This document shows, in pieces, positions 1-7,893 of a stretch of DNA of 64,000 nt. Position 1 is the first letter of the stretch. Each line of letters starts with the position of its first letter. The position numbers were made by a program, and so were the translations under genes. The notes beneath the pieces are model-generated. The model did not search any database. It was not told where the DNA came from and saw only the letters and a list, made by a program, of their open reading frames with translations. Source of the stretch: Leucobacter weissii (lineage in GTDB: Bacteria > Actinomycetota > Actinomycetes > Actinomycetales > Microbacteriaceae); NCBI RefSeq assembly GCF_017565745.1, contig NZ_JAGDYM010000005.1, forward strand, positions 124,001 through 188,000. The letters are read 5' to 3'.

Positions 1-906
1 GCAGAACTCGAGGTTGAGTTCGCGGTTGGTGGTCATGTCGAAGTAGTTCATGGTGAGCTTGCCGAAGCCCGGCGCGTTCCACATCCGCTCGAAGAACTCC
101 TGGCGCTCTTCGGGGGTGTGATCGCTCGAGAACTTGCCGGAGAGCTCGTGCAGGAAGCCGGAGGGAGAGGTGCTCAGCGTGGTCACGACATCGTCCCAGT
201 TGTCGCTGAGCCATTGCAGCTTGTCGTCGCCGAGCGGGGCATTGTTCAGCGGGGTGGTCCACGTCGGGGTGCGCTGGTAGAGATCCACCCGGGCGACGGT
301 GCCGACGATGGCGGGCAGGATCTGGGCGCCGCTCGGTCCGTTTCCGATGATCGCCACGCGCTTGCCGGTGAAGTCGACGGGCTCGTGGGGCCAGGCGCCG
401 GTGTGGTGGGCCTCCCCCCGGAACTCGTCCAGTCCCTCGATCTCGGGGTAGTGGGGTACGGAGAGCCCGCCGGTCGCCGAGATCACCCAGCGTGCGCGGA
501 TCTCGCGGCCCTGTTCGGTGCGGACCTTCCAGACGTTGTCGGCCTCGTCGTACACGGCGGAGACCACCCGCTGCCCGGTCGAGATCGACGGGCGGAGGTC
601 GTAGTGGTCGACCACGAAGTTCAGGTACCGCTCGATCTCGGGCTGCGTCGCGAACTCCTCCTCCCAGCGCCACTCCTCGAAGAGCTCCTTGTCGTGGATG
701 TAGCCGTAGGCGTAGCTCTCGGAGTCGAAGCGGGCCGCAGGGTAGCGGTTCCAGTACCAGACGCCGCCGATGCCCTGGCCGGCTTCAAGCGCCAGAGCGG
801 AGAATCCCTCGGCGCGCGCGCGGTACAGGGCGTAGATGCCGACGACTCCCGCACCGATCACCAGCACCTCCACATCGACATCCCGGTCTGCGGTCGGTTC
901 AGTCAT
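1..906 (-). CDS. Baeyer-Villiger flavin monooxygenase (3' end cut by window edge)
   Basis: NADPH/FAD enzyme that inserts oxygen next to a ketone to give an ester or lactone. The first 302 codons are present; family members are usually 500-600 residues, so about half lies outside. An N-terminal FAD-binding GAGVVG is at residues 18-23, and the Baeyer-Villiger fingerprint F-x-G-x3-H-x3-W reads FRGEAHHTGAWP at 162-173 (F162, G164, H168, W172 all kept). A second Rossmann motif, GNGPSG, follows and should bind NADPH. The ATG at 906 has a GGGAG-type ribosome site upstream. It is divergent from the SDR at 1083 across an AT-rich promoter region, which fits a shared pathway: SDR makes a ketone, this enzyme makes the lactone. 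The substrate is unknown; cyclohexanone-, steroid- and terpenoid-type enzymes share these motifs. Confidence 0.92.
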   Translation of the reverse strand, partial: MTEPTADRDVDVEVLVIGAGVVGIYALYRARAEGFSALALEAGQGIGGVWYWNRYPAARFDSESYAYGYIHDKELFEEWRWEEEFATQPEIERYLNFVVDHYDLRPSISTGQRVVSAVYDEADNVWKVRTEQGREIRARWVISATGGLSVPHYPEIEGLDEFRGEAHHTGAWPHEPVDFTGKRVAIIGNGPSGAQILPAIVGTVARVDLYQRTPTWTTPLNNAPLGDDKLQWLSDNWDDVVTTLSTSPSGFLHELSGKFSSDHTPEERQEFFERMWNAPGFGKLTMNYFDMTTNRELNLEFC

Positions 907-1082
907 TGTCGTCTTCTCCCTTGGAAAGCGTTCCGTCGTACAGGCCGATTATTAGTTAAGCTTATTATGTTAAAAGATACAAGATAGTCCGATATATCCT
1001 TTGCAATACAGCCGATCTTCACCGCTCAGCTAACTGAGCCGCTACTATCATTTCCAGAGCGTTTCGCGAACAGGGGAGAGCA
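907..1082. promoter_or_regulatory. Divergent promoter region between BVMO and SDR
   Basis: This is a strikingly AT-rich patch in GC-rich surroundings, lying between two divergent genes. Positions 948-968 form an imperfect palindrome: ATTATTAG, 5-bp spacer, CTTATTAT (6 of 8 arm positions pair). It is a plausible regulator site or paired -10 region. The GTTCTG-N5-CAGAAC repeat found at the other catabolic promoters is not present here, although GCAATACAG (1003-1011) also occurs beside the repeat at 10538. GGGGAGAG just before 1083 is the SDR ribosome site. Confidence 0.5.
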
Positions 1083-2027
1083 ATGACCGAGAACGAGGAA
1101 CTTCGCTTCGACGGGCGTGTCGCGGTGATCACCGGGGCCGGGCGCGGCCTCGGGCGAGCGCACGCGCTGCTGCTCGCCTCGCGCGGCGCGAAGGTCGTCG
1201 TCAACGACCTCGGCGGGTCCCACGAGGGCGACGGGTCGAGCGCCGGGCCGGCGAACGAGGTTGTCGGCGAGATCGTCGCCGCGGGCGGAAGCGCCGTGGC
1301 GGACACCAACGACGTGGGGAGCGAGGACGGCTGCCACGCGCTGATCGATACCGCCGTGCGGGCATTCGGTCGCGTCGACATCCTGGTCAACAACGCGGGG
1401 ATCTCCAGATGGGCGACCTTCCCGGAGGCGGACGGCGAGAATCTGGAGCGCACGCTCGACGTGCATCTGCGCGGCACGTGGCACGCGACGCGGGCGGCTT
1501 GGCCCTACATGGCCGAACAGCAGTACGGTCGCGTGATCACCACCGCCTCCACCGGCATGTTCGGCCTGCCGGCCAACCTGGCCTACGCGACCGCGAAGGG
1601 CGCGCTCATGGGATTCACGCGCAGTCTCGCGGTGGCGGCGGATCCGCTGGGCATCCGCGTGAACAGCATCGCGCCGAACGCGGTCACCCGCCCGAGCGAA
1701 TCGCTGAAGCCCTCCGATATGGGAGCGGAGACGCCGCAGCCCGACGCGGCGCGCCTCGCCGCGATGGACTCCGCCTTCGTGTCGCCCATGGTGGCCTATC
1801 TCGCGCACGAGTCCTGCGCGGTCAACGGCGAGATCCTGATCGCCGGCGCGCGCAGGTACGCGCGGTGGTTCCTGGGCGTGACGCCGGGCTGGCTCGCCGC
1901 AGAGGACGAGGCCGCCTCGGTCGAGGCGGTCGCCGCCCACTGGGACGAGATCAACGACACGGAGGGCTTCTACGTTCCCGAGAACCTGCACGATTGGGCC
2001 GGCCGCTTCATGGCGCATCTCGGCTGA
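1083..2027 (+). CDS. SDR-family NAD(P)-dependent oxidoreductase
   Basis: Short-chain dehydrogenase of 314 residues, interconverting an alcohol and a ketone. It has the cofactor motif GAGRGLG near residue 18, NNAG near 109 and the catalytic YxxxK as YATAK, with serines upstream (TTAST). The N-terminal GRGLGRAHA and the VVNDLGG stretch resemble the hydroxyacyl-CoA dehydrogenase half of peroxisomal multifunctional enzymes, so a CoA-linked substrate is possible. It is longer than a minimal 250-residue SDR because of an about 60-residue C-terminal tail. The ATG follows AGGGGAGAG. It is divergent from the Baeyer-Villiger gene and convergent with the aldo/keto reductase 71 bp away. The family call is sure; the substrate is not. 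Confidence 0.92.
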   Translation: MTENEELRFDGRVAVITGAGRGLGRAHALLLASRGAKVVVNDLGGSHEGDGSSAGPANEVVGEIVAAGGSAVADTNDVGSEDGCHALIDTAVRAFGRVDILVNNAGISRWATFPEADGENLERTLDVHLRGTWHATRAAWPYMAEQQYGRVITTASTGMFGLPANLAYATAKGALMGFTRSLAVAADPLGIRVNSIAPNAVTRPSESLKPSDMGAETPQPDAARLAAMDSAFVSPMVAYLAHESCAVNGEILIAGARRYARWFLGVTPGWLAAEDEAASVEAVAAHWDEINDTEGFYVPENLHDWAGRFMAHLG

Positions 2028-2098
2028 GAGACGCCGGCGGTGCCGGGCGGAGCCGGGGTTCGGGGTCGCGGGATCGCGGTGGCGCTCGTGCCGCACGG

Positions 2099-2935
2099 TC
2101 ACCCCGCGTCGAAGGTCCGGGGGTCGGGACCGAAGCCGCGCCCCTCGTCGAGCGCGTCGATGGCCGCCATCTCGGCGTCCGAGAGCGAGAAGTCGAAGAC
2201 GTCGAGGTTCTCGGCGAGCCGTTCCCGACGCGATGTCTTCGGGAACAGGATCGTCCCCTGCTGGAGATGCCAGCGCAGCAGCACCTGCACCGGGGACTTC
2301 CGGTGGGACGAGGCGGCGGCACGCACCGCGTCTCGCGCCATGAGCTCGTCGCGTCCGCGCGACAGCGGACTCCAGGCCTGGACGGCGATGCCCTGCGCGG
2401 CGCAGTAGTCGCGGAGCGCCCGCCGCTGATGCAGGGGGTGGAGCTCGATCTGGTTCACGGCCGGGACGACGCCCGTGCGCTCGATCAGCTCGCGCAGATG
2501 CTCGATCTCGAAGTTCGACACCCCGATCGAACCGACCCTTCCGGCATCGGCGAGCGCGATGAGTCCGCGCCAGGCCCCGGGCGCCGTGCCCCGCGCGGGA
2601 AGGGGCCAGTGGATGAGGTAGAGATCGATCCGCTCCAAACCGAGCCGATCGAGGCTCCGCTCGAGTGCGCCGCCGGGGTCGGAGTGGTCCGAGTTCCAGA
2701 GCTTGGCGGTGACGAACAGCTCCTCGCGAGCGAGCCCGCTTGCGGCGATCGCCCGCCCGACCTCCGTCTCATTGCCGTAGACGCTCGCGGTGTCGATATG
2801 CCGATAGCCGAGGTCGAGGGCTGCTCGAACGATCTGCTCGGACTCTCGGGAGGCGATCCCGAGCACGCCGAGGCCGAGCTGGGGGATCCGGCCGCCGTCG
2901 TTCAACTCGACCTCGGGGATCTGCGCGGCGGTCAT
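2099..2935 (-). CDS. Aldo/keto reductase (2,5-diketogluconate reductase-like)
   Basis: NADPH-dependent carbonyl reductase of 278 residues, the usual family length. The (beta/alpha)8 tetrad is visible: Asp and Tyr in DTASVYGNE, Lys in VTAKLW and His in LIHWPLP. The GVSNF strand and the C-terminal IPK-like cofactor motif (here LFPKTSR) are present. It begins 6 bp after the stop of the carboxymuconolactone-decarboxylase-like gene, so the two form an operon read leftward from the promoter with the 3722-3738 inverted repeat. In this island it could reduce a ketone or aldehyde intermediate. Members of this AKR branch have broad substrates, so nothing finer can be said. Confidence 0.93.
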   Translation of the reverse strand: MTAAQIPEVELNDGGRIPQLGLGVLGIASRESEQIVRAALDLGYRHIDTASVYGNETEVGRAIAASGLAREELFVTAKLWNSDHSDPGGALERSLDRLGLERIDLYLIHWPLPARGTAPGAWRGLIALADAGRVGSIGVSNFEIEHLRELIERTGVVPAVNQIELHPLHQRRALRDYCAAQGIAVQAWSPLSRGRDELMARDAVRAAASSHRKSPVQVLLRWHLQQGTILFPKTSRRERLAENLDVFDFSLSDAEMAAIDALDEGRGFGPDPRTFDAG

Positions 2936-2941
2936 GAGCGG

Positions 2942-3550
2942 CTAGCGCTGCGACGGCGGCTCGGGGACCGGAGCGGCGGCGCGCCGCTCGGGAAAACCCG
3001 TGAGGCCGGGATCGAGCTGCAGGCCGAGGGTGTTGAACGCGAGGCAGTGCATGTCGTAGGTGGCGGCGGTGAAGACGAAGTCGATGAGCTGGCGCCGATC
3101 GAACTGCTCGGCCAGACGTCCCCAGGTGTCATCGTCGATGTTCCGCGCGGTGTGCATCTCGTCGACGGCCGAGATCACGGCGCGGTCCGCATCCGACCAC
3201 TCCACCGGATCGCCGTCGGACAGCGCGTCGACCTCGGCTTCGCTGAGACCGGCGTTCTGCGCGAGGCGGCGGTGCTGCGCCCACTCGTACTCGCCCCCGC
3301 CCAGCCAGGTCGTGCGGACGATGATCATCTCCCGCACGCGGTCGGGCAGCGCGGAGTGCTTGAGATGCGAGGAGAAGGGCATCCAGCCCCGGACGAGATC
3401 GGGATGGTTCGCGTAGATGCCGAGAATGTTCGAGGCGGGACCCGTCTTGGCCCCGGCTTCCGGGCGCTTGGCGCCGATGACGGAGATGGCCTCCCACATC
3501 TCGTCGCTCCACTGCTCCATGGGCAGCGGAGGTACTCGGGACTCGGTCAT
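2942..3550 (-). CDS. Carboxymuconolactone decarboxylase-like (AhpD-fold) protein
   Basis: All-helical AhpD-fold protein of 202 residues. The family core is seen in VREMIIVRTTWLGGG followed by EYEWAQHRRLA, the E..W..H..A helix pair. The CxxC of peroxidase-type AhpD proteins is absent: the only cysteine is near residue 168 (DMHC). An alkyl-hydroperoxide reductase role is therefore unlikely, and a decarboxylase, isomerase or hydratase-like role on a ring-cleavage intermediate is more plausible. The ATG at 3550 follows AAGGAG 8 bp upstream; an open frame continues further upstream but has no ribosome site. It is the first gene of an operon with the aldo/keto reductase and is divergent from iclR. 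Confidence 0.88.
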   Translation of the reverse strand: MTESRVPPLPMEQWSDEMWEAISVIGAKRPEAGAKTGPASNILGIYANHPDLVRGWMPFSSHLKHSALPDRVREMIIVRTTWLGGGEYEWAQHRRLAQNAGLSEAEVDALSDGDPVEWSDADRAVISAVDEMHTARNIDDDTWGRLAEQFDRRQLIDFVFTAATYDMHCLAFNTLGLQLDPGLTGFPERRAAAPVPEPPSQR

Positions 3551-3721
3551 GTTCGTGACTCCTTGATCCGGAATGTGTCGACATGGTCGTCGCGGCTCGC
3601 CGGAGGCCGCCCCTCGACCTCCCCTCAACTCTGATAGGGTCCGCCTTGGGTGCCTGAGGGCTCTCGTGTGCGCTCCGGGCATGCGCCGGAGCGCGGCGGG
3701 TGCGAGGCACTCGACAACAGT

Positions 3722-3738
3722 GTTTTGTATAGCAGAAC
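3722..3738. promoter_or_regulatory. Putative IclR operator, copy A
   Basis: GTTTTG-TATAG-CAGAAC: 6-bp arms, 5-bp spacer, one mismatch from a perfect inverted repeat. On the minus strand it overlaps TATACA, a good -10 for the operon starting at 3550, and it lies about 100 bp upstream of iclR. Three related repeats occur at 4811, 10362 and 10554. Assignment to this IclR protein is inference. Confidence 0.45.
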
Positions 3739-3836
3739 GGGTGTTGCGTAACGCGCAGATCCAGCATGCCTCAGCGCGGCGGGACTTGTCAAGCGGCCGC
3801 AGCGTCGTTCGCGGGGCAGACGGAAGCGGTCGAGAT

Positions 3837-4649
3837 GTGAGCAGAGCGAACGAGGATGGCGACGACGCGGAGTCCTCGCGTCGCAGGCAACCGCTGGCCC
3901 GGGGCGTCGAGCTGCTCACGCTGCTCGTCGACAGCGAGCAGGAGTCGCACGGGGTGCGGGAGCTGGCCGGACGGCTCGGCGTGAGCCCCAGCACGGCCCA
4001 CCGCCTGCTCGCCGATCTCGAGCGGCTCGGGCTGGTCGGGCGCGCGGATGACGGGGCCTACCAGCTGGGGCTCGAGTTCCTGCGTCTCGCCTGGCGGGCC
4101 TCCGCCCGCCATCCCCTGCACGAGTTCTCCGCGGGCGTCCTCGAGGATCTCGGCTCGCGGACGCAGGAGACCGTGTTCTTCGGCGTCTACAGCCCGCAGC
4201 GGGCCCAGATGATGTTCGCCCACACGATCGAGTCGCCGCACCCGCTGCGGTACGTCATCCCGCTGCGGGAGTGGCTGCCCCTGCACGCGGGCGCCAGCGG
4301 CTTGGCGATCCTGGCCTTCGCGCCGAGCTCGGTGCGTGAGCAGGTGCTCTCGGGGCCGCTGGAGGCGAAGACCGCGCGGACGATCGTCGACTCGGCCGAG
4401 CTCGCCGAGCGGCTTGCGGTGATCAGGGAGAACGGGTTCGCCGTCACGCACGGCGAACGCATCTCCGGCGCCGTGGCGATCGCGGCGCCGGTGTTCGGGC
4501 CCGGCGGGGTGCTCGGCGTGGCCGGCGTCTCCTTCCCGGAATCCCGCTTCAACGCCTCGGAGCTCGGCGGCCTGGCCGATCGTGTACGGGACTCGGCCGC
4601 GCGCATCACGCGCAGCCTCGGGGGCGCCGTCGCCCCCGAGCTCGACTGA
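3837..4649 (+). CDS. IclR-family transcriptional regulator
   Basis: Regulator of 270 residues from the chosen GTG start. A winged helix-turn-helix lies at about residues 22-80 (helix pair around VRELAGRLGVSPSTAHRLL), followed by the IclR effector domain at about 90-260 (EWLPLHAGASGLAILAF, then HGERISGAVAIAAPVF). The open frame runs upstream to 3573, but that part is low-complexity Arg/Ala sequence crossing the promoter. GTG 3837, behind a weak GGAAG, gives the usual family length. It sits centrally among catabolic genes, divergent from the decarboxylase-like/AKR operon, and is the natural candidate for binding the repeated inverted repeats. IclR proteins can activate or repress; operators placed just downstream of promoters suggest repression here. 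Confidence 0.9.
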   Translation: MSRANEDGDDAESSRRRQPLARGVELLTLLVDSEQESHGVRELAGRLGVSPSTAHRLLADLERLGLVGRADDGAYQLGLEFLRLAWRASARHPLHEFSAGVLEDLGSRTQETVFFGVYSPQRAQMMFAHTIESPHPLRYVIPLREWLPLHAGASGLAILAFAPSSVREQVLSGPLEAKTARTIVDSAELAERLAVIRENGFAVTHGERISGAVAIAAPVFGPGGVLGVAGVSFPESRFNASELGGLADRVRDSAARITRSLGGAVAPELD

Positions 4650-4755
4650 CGGGACTCGCAGCGCCCGGTCGGCGGATCGCCGGGGCTCCGGTCCGCGCGG
4701 ACCGTGCTGCGCCGGCGAGGGTGTCGGCGGGCTCCGTCGTCGGTGCGTCGCCGGA

Positions 4756-4785
4756 TTGACAGAGCGGGCCGAGCGGGCGCATACT
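4756..4785 (+). promoter_or_regulatory. Sigma70-type promoter for P450 gene
   Basis: TTGACA (4756-4761), 18-bp spacer, CATACT (4780-4785). Transcription would start near 4792, placing the inverted repeat at 4811-4827 about 20-35 bp downstream, a position suited to a repressor roadblock. Confidence 0.5.
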
Positions 4786-4810
4786 GGATGTTGCGTTGAA
4801 TAGATCAATC

Positions 4811-4827
4811 GTTCTGTTCGGTAGAAC
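4811..4827. promoter_or_regulatory. Putative IclR operator, copy B
   Basis: GTTCTG-TTCGG-TAGAAC: arms pair at 5 of 6 positions with a 5-bp spacer. It lies just downstream of the 4756-4785 promoter for the first P450. Confidence 0.45.
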
Positions 4828-5024
4828 AGATTCGCAAGAAATGTTCGCGCGTGGATCGCCGGCGAGCCAGGCATCGACGAGGAGGAGATCTGGGCGAGGG
4901 CTTCCCGCTCTCGGCAGCCGCGGGTGGCGCCGCGGCGGGCGTCGCCGGCCAGCGCCGTGCCCCAACTGAAGAGATGAATATCGATGAGGATCCGCCGATC
5001 CTCGCGCACGAGAGAGAGTGTTCA

Positions 5025-6194
5025 ATGACGAGGACCCCCTTTTCCCAACGACGGACCGAGCCCTACGGCCCGCCCGCGCTGCATCGTCGGCTCCAGGCCG
5101 AGCAGCCGGTTGCGCATCTGGACTGGACCGAGCGGGGCGGCGACGTATGGACCATCGCGAAGTACGAGGATGTGCGCGCGATGCTCAGCGACACCCGCTT
5201 CAGCTCGGACCGCTCCAACCCGCTGCATCCGGGGCACCAGGCCTACAACCCGAAGAGCCATCAAGGGCGCATCATCGAGATGGATCCGCCGGCGCATTCG
5301 ACGCAGCGCGGCCGCGTGATGGGCGAGTTCACGGTGAAGAAGATCGCGGCGCTGCGGCCGAGCATCGAGCAGATCGTCGACGAGACCATCGACGCGATGA
5401 TCGCGAGCGGCGATCGGGGGGACTTCGTCGATCTCTTCTCCCTCCCGGTGCCTTCTACGGTGATCGCGAAGCTGCTCGACGTGCCCGAGAAGGACTACGA
5501 CTTCTTCCAGGACAAGGCAGGGGTCTTCGCGGACGGCACGGCTCCGAACGAGGATCGGCAGCAGGCCTCGATGGCGATCATCGACTACATCGCCACGCTC
5601 GTCGACGCGCGGATCGAGCGCCCCGGCGACGACATCATCAGTCGTCAGCTGGCCGCCGGGGCGAGTCGGGAGGAGGCGATCGGTCTCGGGCATCTGCTGC
5701 TCATCGCCGGACATGAGACCACGAGCAACATGATCTCCCTCTGCGTCATGGTGCTACTCGACAGGCCGGAGCTGCGTCGGCAGCTCGACGAGAAGCCGGA
5801 GCTGATCCCCGGCGCGGTGGAGGAGCTCCTCCGCTACTTCACCATCGCCGAGACGGGCGGCCTGCGCCTGGCGGTCGAGGACCTCGAGGTGCGCGGTCAC
5901 ACGATCCCCGCGGGCTCCGTCGTCTACGCGCTCACGAACACCGCCAATCGTGATCCCGACGTATTCCCGGATCCCGATCGCATCGACTTCACCCGAGGCG
6001 CGCGCAACCACGTGGCTTTCGGATTCGGTCCGCACCAGTGCCTCGGCCAGAACGTCGCGCGGTTGGAGCTGGTGATCGTGCTCGAGAAGCTGTTCGCGCG
6101 CCTCCCCGATCTGCGCCTGACCGCGGAGGTCTCGGAGCTTCCTTTCAAGGAGTACAGCAACTTCGGCATCCACGAGCTGCCCGTCGCCTGGTAG
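5025..6194 (+). CDS. Cytochrome P450 (bacterial class I type)
   Basis: Soluble heme monooxygenase of 389 residues, a normal bacterial P450 length. It shows the I-helix oxygen-activation motif AGHETTSN, the K-helix ExxR as EELLR and the heme loop FGFGPHQCLGQ with ligand C339. It needs a ferredoxin and reductase; the only ferredoxin in the window is at 6372, convergent with it. The ATG at 5025 was chosen because the protein then begins with the conserved start region (short basic leader, then ALHRRLQAEQPV); an in-frame ATG at 4974 would add 17 unconserved residues. The ribosome site is weak. It is expressed alone from its own promoter with operator copy B. Likely role: hydroxylation of the island's hydrocarbon substrate, perhaps at a position different from the second P450. 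Confidence 0.95.
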   Translation: MTRTPFSQRRTEPYGPPALHRRLQAEQPVAHLDWTERGGDVWTIAKYEDVRAMLSDTRFSSDRSNPLHPGHQAYNPKSHQGRIIEMDPPAHSTQRGRVMGEFTVKKIAALRPSIEQIVDETIDAMIASGDRGDFVDLFSLPVPSTVIAKLLDVPEKDYDFFQDKAGVFADGTAPNEDRQQASMAIIDYIATLVDARIERPGDDIISRQLAAGASREEAIGLGHLLLIAGHETTSNMISLCVMVLLDRPELRRQLDEKPELIPGAVEELLRYFTIAETGGLRLAVEDLEVRGHTIPAGSVVYALTNTANRDPDVFPDPDRIDFTRGARNHVAFGFGPHQCLGQNVARLELVIVLEKLFARLPDLRLTAEVSELPFKEYSNFGIHELPVAW

Positions 6195-6204
6195 CCCGCA
6201 ACGG

Positions 6205-6342
6205 GGAACGGGGTGGGGGGGGGGGGGGGGGCGCCCCCCCCCCCCCCCCCCGCGGCGGTGGGGGGGGGGACCCCCGGCGGGCCCCCCCCCCGGGGGGCCG
6301 GGGGGGGGGGGGGCGCCCCCCCCCCCCCCCCCACCCCGTTCC
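6205..6342. repeat. Extreme G/C homopolymer inverted repeat between convergent genes
   Basis: Two 43-base arms (6205-6247 and 6300-6342) are perfect reverse complements. Each outer end is GGAACGGGGT / ACCCCGTTCC, then 17 G or 17 C, then CG, then 14 or more of the opposite base; the centre is further G and C runs. The position, between two convergent genes, suits a bidirectional terminator. The ten-base outer arms look like a normal hairpin, but the runs are so extreme that a sequencing or assembly error is possible. A second small perfect hairpin, CCGTCTC-GT-GAGACGG, follows at 6341-6356. Confidence 0.6.
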
Positions 6343-6371
6343 GTCTCGTGAGACGGGCTATCCCGTCGCGA

Positions 6372-6572
6372 TCACCCGCCCGCGCCCGCGCGGGTGATCG
6401 CGCGGGTCGGGCACACGTCGATCGCCATCTTGATCTTCTCCTCGTCGTCGCCGTGCTCATCGATCACGATGGCGATGCTGTCCTCATCGAGGTCGAAGGT
6501 CTGCGGCGCGTAGAAGGTGCACTGTCCGGAGCCCATGCAGCGGTCCCGGTCGACCGCGAGTTCGTCGGCCAT
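6372..6572 (-). CDS. Ferredoxin, 3-cysteine ([3Fe-4S] type)
   Basis: Small acidic electron carrier of 66 residues. Cysteines fall at C12, C18 and C54 in the pattern CMGSGQC ... CP, with the second cluster cysteine of 4Fe ferredoxins replaced by glycine, typical of [3Fe-4S] ferredoxins that serve actinobacterial P450s. Its ATG overlaps the TGA of the P450 gene (TGATG), so translation is coupled to it. It should pass electrons to that P450 and perhaps to the one at 5025. No ferredoxin reductase is present in the window, so the reductase is encoded elsewhere. Confidence 0.92.
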   Translation of the reverse strand: MADELAVDRDRCMGSGQCTFYAPQTFDLDEDSIAIVIDEHGDDEEKIKMAIDVCPTRAITRAGAGG

Positions 6573-7864
6573 CACTGCTCCACCGGGGTGTAGGTCACGT
6601 AGAGGTGCTGGTGTCCGCGGAACTTGTAGCTGCGGATCAGATCCCAGTCGCGCGCGCCGGCGGGGCCGTGATGCGACTCGTCGATCGAGATGCTCTCGGT
6701 GCGCTCCAGGAACCGCTGCAGCGAGAACACCGCCTCGGCCCGGGCGAGCGGCGCGCCCGGGCAGGTGTGGATGCCGCGCCCGAACGCGAGGTGCTGACGC
6801 GCGTTCGGACGCCGCACATCGAAGTCCGCAGGATTCTCGAAGATCTTCTCGTCCCGCCCGGCGGCGCCGTGCAGCAGCATGACGTTGGTCCCGGGTGCCA
6901 GTTCGAGGCCGCCGAGCTCCGTCGGCCGCTTCACGACGCGGAACGAGCCCTTGATGGGGGCCTCCACGCGCAGCGTCTCCTCGATGAACGCCGGGATGAG
7001 CTTCGGTTCGTTGCGTAGGAGCTCCTGGAGCCCCTGGTCGTCCGCGATGCGCTGGAGGCAGATGCCCATGATCTGCACCGTCGTCTCCTGGCCGGCCTGG
7101 AACATGTTCGACGCGATGCGCGCGACCTCGATGGGCTCGGGCAGCGTGCCGTCCGGGAAGGTGGCCAGCGCCATGCCCGTCAGCACGTCCTCCCGGGGCT
7201 CCCTGCGGCGCTCTTCGATCTTCTCGATGAAGTAGCCGTAGAGGCGCTCGAGGCTGTTGTGGTGGTTGACCTGCAACTCGAGGTTGCCGAGCACCGGGCC
7301 CTGAGGTCCCGCCGAGAAGATCTCCAGCAGCATGGGGAAGTCCGACTCGGGCACGCCGAGCAGGTCGCCCACCGCGAGGATCGTGTACTTCTTCGAGTAG
7401 TCCCAGACGAACTCGCACTCGCCCTGCGGAAGCAGCTCGTCGAGGTAGCGATCCGCCATGCGCTTGAGGAACTCCTCGTTCTCCTTCAGCCGCTTCGGGG
7501 TGATCAGGCCCATCAGGATGGCGCGATGGTCCGTGTGCTTGGGCGGGTCGAAGGTGACGATCTGGTCGTTCGACGAGAAGAAGTCTCGATGCTGCTCGAG
7601 CAGATCGGTGATGTCGTCTCCGGTCACCTCGAACGGCAGCTCCAGGATCGGTCCTCCCGTGCGGTTGATCGAGGAGTACACGTCGGGCTGATGGTAGACC
7701 TGCAGACACTCCTCGTACCCGGTGACGATGACCACGCCGTACTTCGGCTCGCGGAAGACCGGATGGTTCTTCAGCATGAAGTCGAAGTAGGGCTCCGCGC
7801 GCGAGGCGACGTCCGGGTCGGTGAAGAAGTCGACCTCGACAGGGTTGATTTCGACGGTGGTCAT
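6572..7864 (-). CDS. Cytochrome P450 coupled to ferredoxin
   Basis: Heme monooxygenase of 430 residues. Motifs: I-helix AGQETTVQ, where Gln replaces the usual His/Asp before the Glu-Thr pair, K-helix EETLR and heme loop FGRGIHTCPGAP with ligand C368. It is somewhat longer than the first P450 and only distantly similar, so the pair is not a recent duplication. The ATG at 7864 follows AAGGAAGG. It is the third gene of the leftward operon SDR-ALDH-P450-ferredoxin, 29 bp after the aldehyde dehydrogenase. The grouping suggests sequential oxidation of a carbon: hydroxylation, alcohol to aldehyde, then aldehyde to acid. Confidence 0.95.
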   Translation of the reverse strand: MTTVEINPVEVDFFTDPDVASRAEPYFDFMLKNHPVFREPKYGVVIVTGYEECLQVYHQPDVYSSINRTGGPILELPFEVTGDDITDLLEQHRDFFSSNDQIVTFDPPKHTDHRAILMGLITPKRLKENEEFLKRMADRYLDELLPQGECEFVWDYSKKYTILAVGDLLGVPESDFPMLLEIFSAGPQGPVLGNLELQVNHHNSLERLYGYFIEKIEERRREPREDVLTGMALATFPDGTLPEPIEVARIASNMFQAGQETTVQIMGICLQRIADDQGLQELLRNEPKLIPAFIEETLRVEAPIKGSFRVVKRPTELGGLELAPGTNVMLLHGAAGRDEKIFENPADFDVRRPNARQHLAFGRGIHTCPGAPLARAEAVFSLQRFLERTESISIDESHHGPAGARDWDLIRSYKFRGHQHLYVTYTPVEQ

Positions 7865-7893
7865 GAGCGACCTTCCTTTGCTTGTCTGATCGT

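Larger units (their letters stand above)
4650..5024 (+). promoter_or_regulatory. Regulatory gap upstream of the first P450
   Basis: This 375-bp stretch lies between iclR and the P450 gene. It holds a sigma70-like promoter at 4756-4785 and inverted repeat copy B at 4811-4827. The rest, about 200 bp of leader, has an in-frame open extension of the P450 frame (from 4851) that is Arg/Ala-rich and unlike the family, so I treat it as untranslated. No separate gene is seen. Confidence 0.5.

Noticed and set aside
3573-3836. N-terminal extension of the IclR protein
   Set aside because: It would cross the promoter and operator copy A and add 88 unconserved residues.
4851-5024. In-frame N-terminal extension of the first P450
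   Set aside because: Low-complexity Arg/Ala sequence; the conserved P450 N-terminus begins after ATG 5025.
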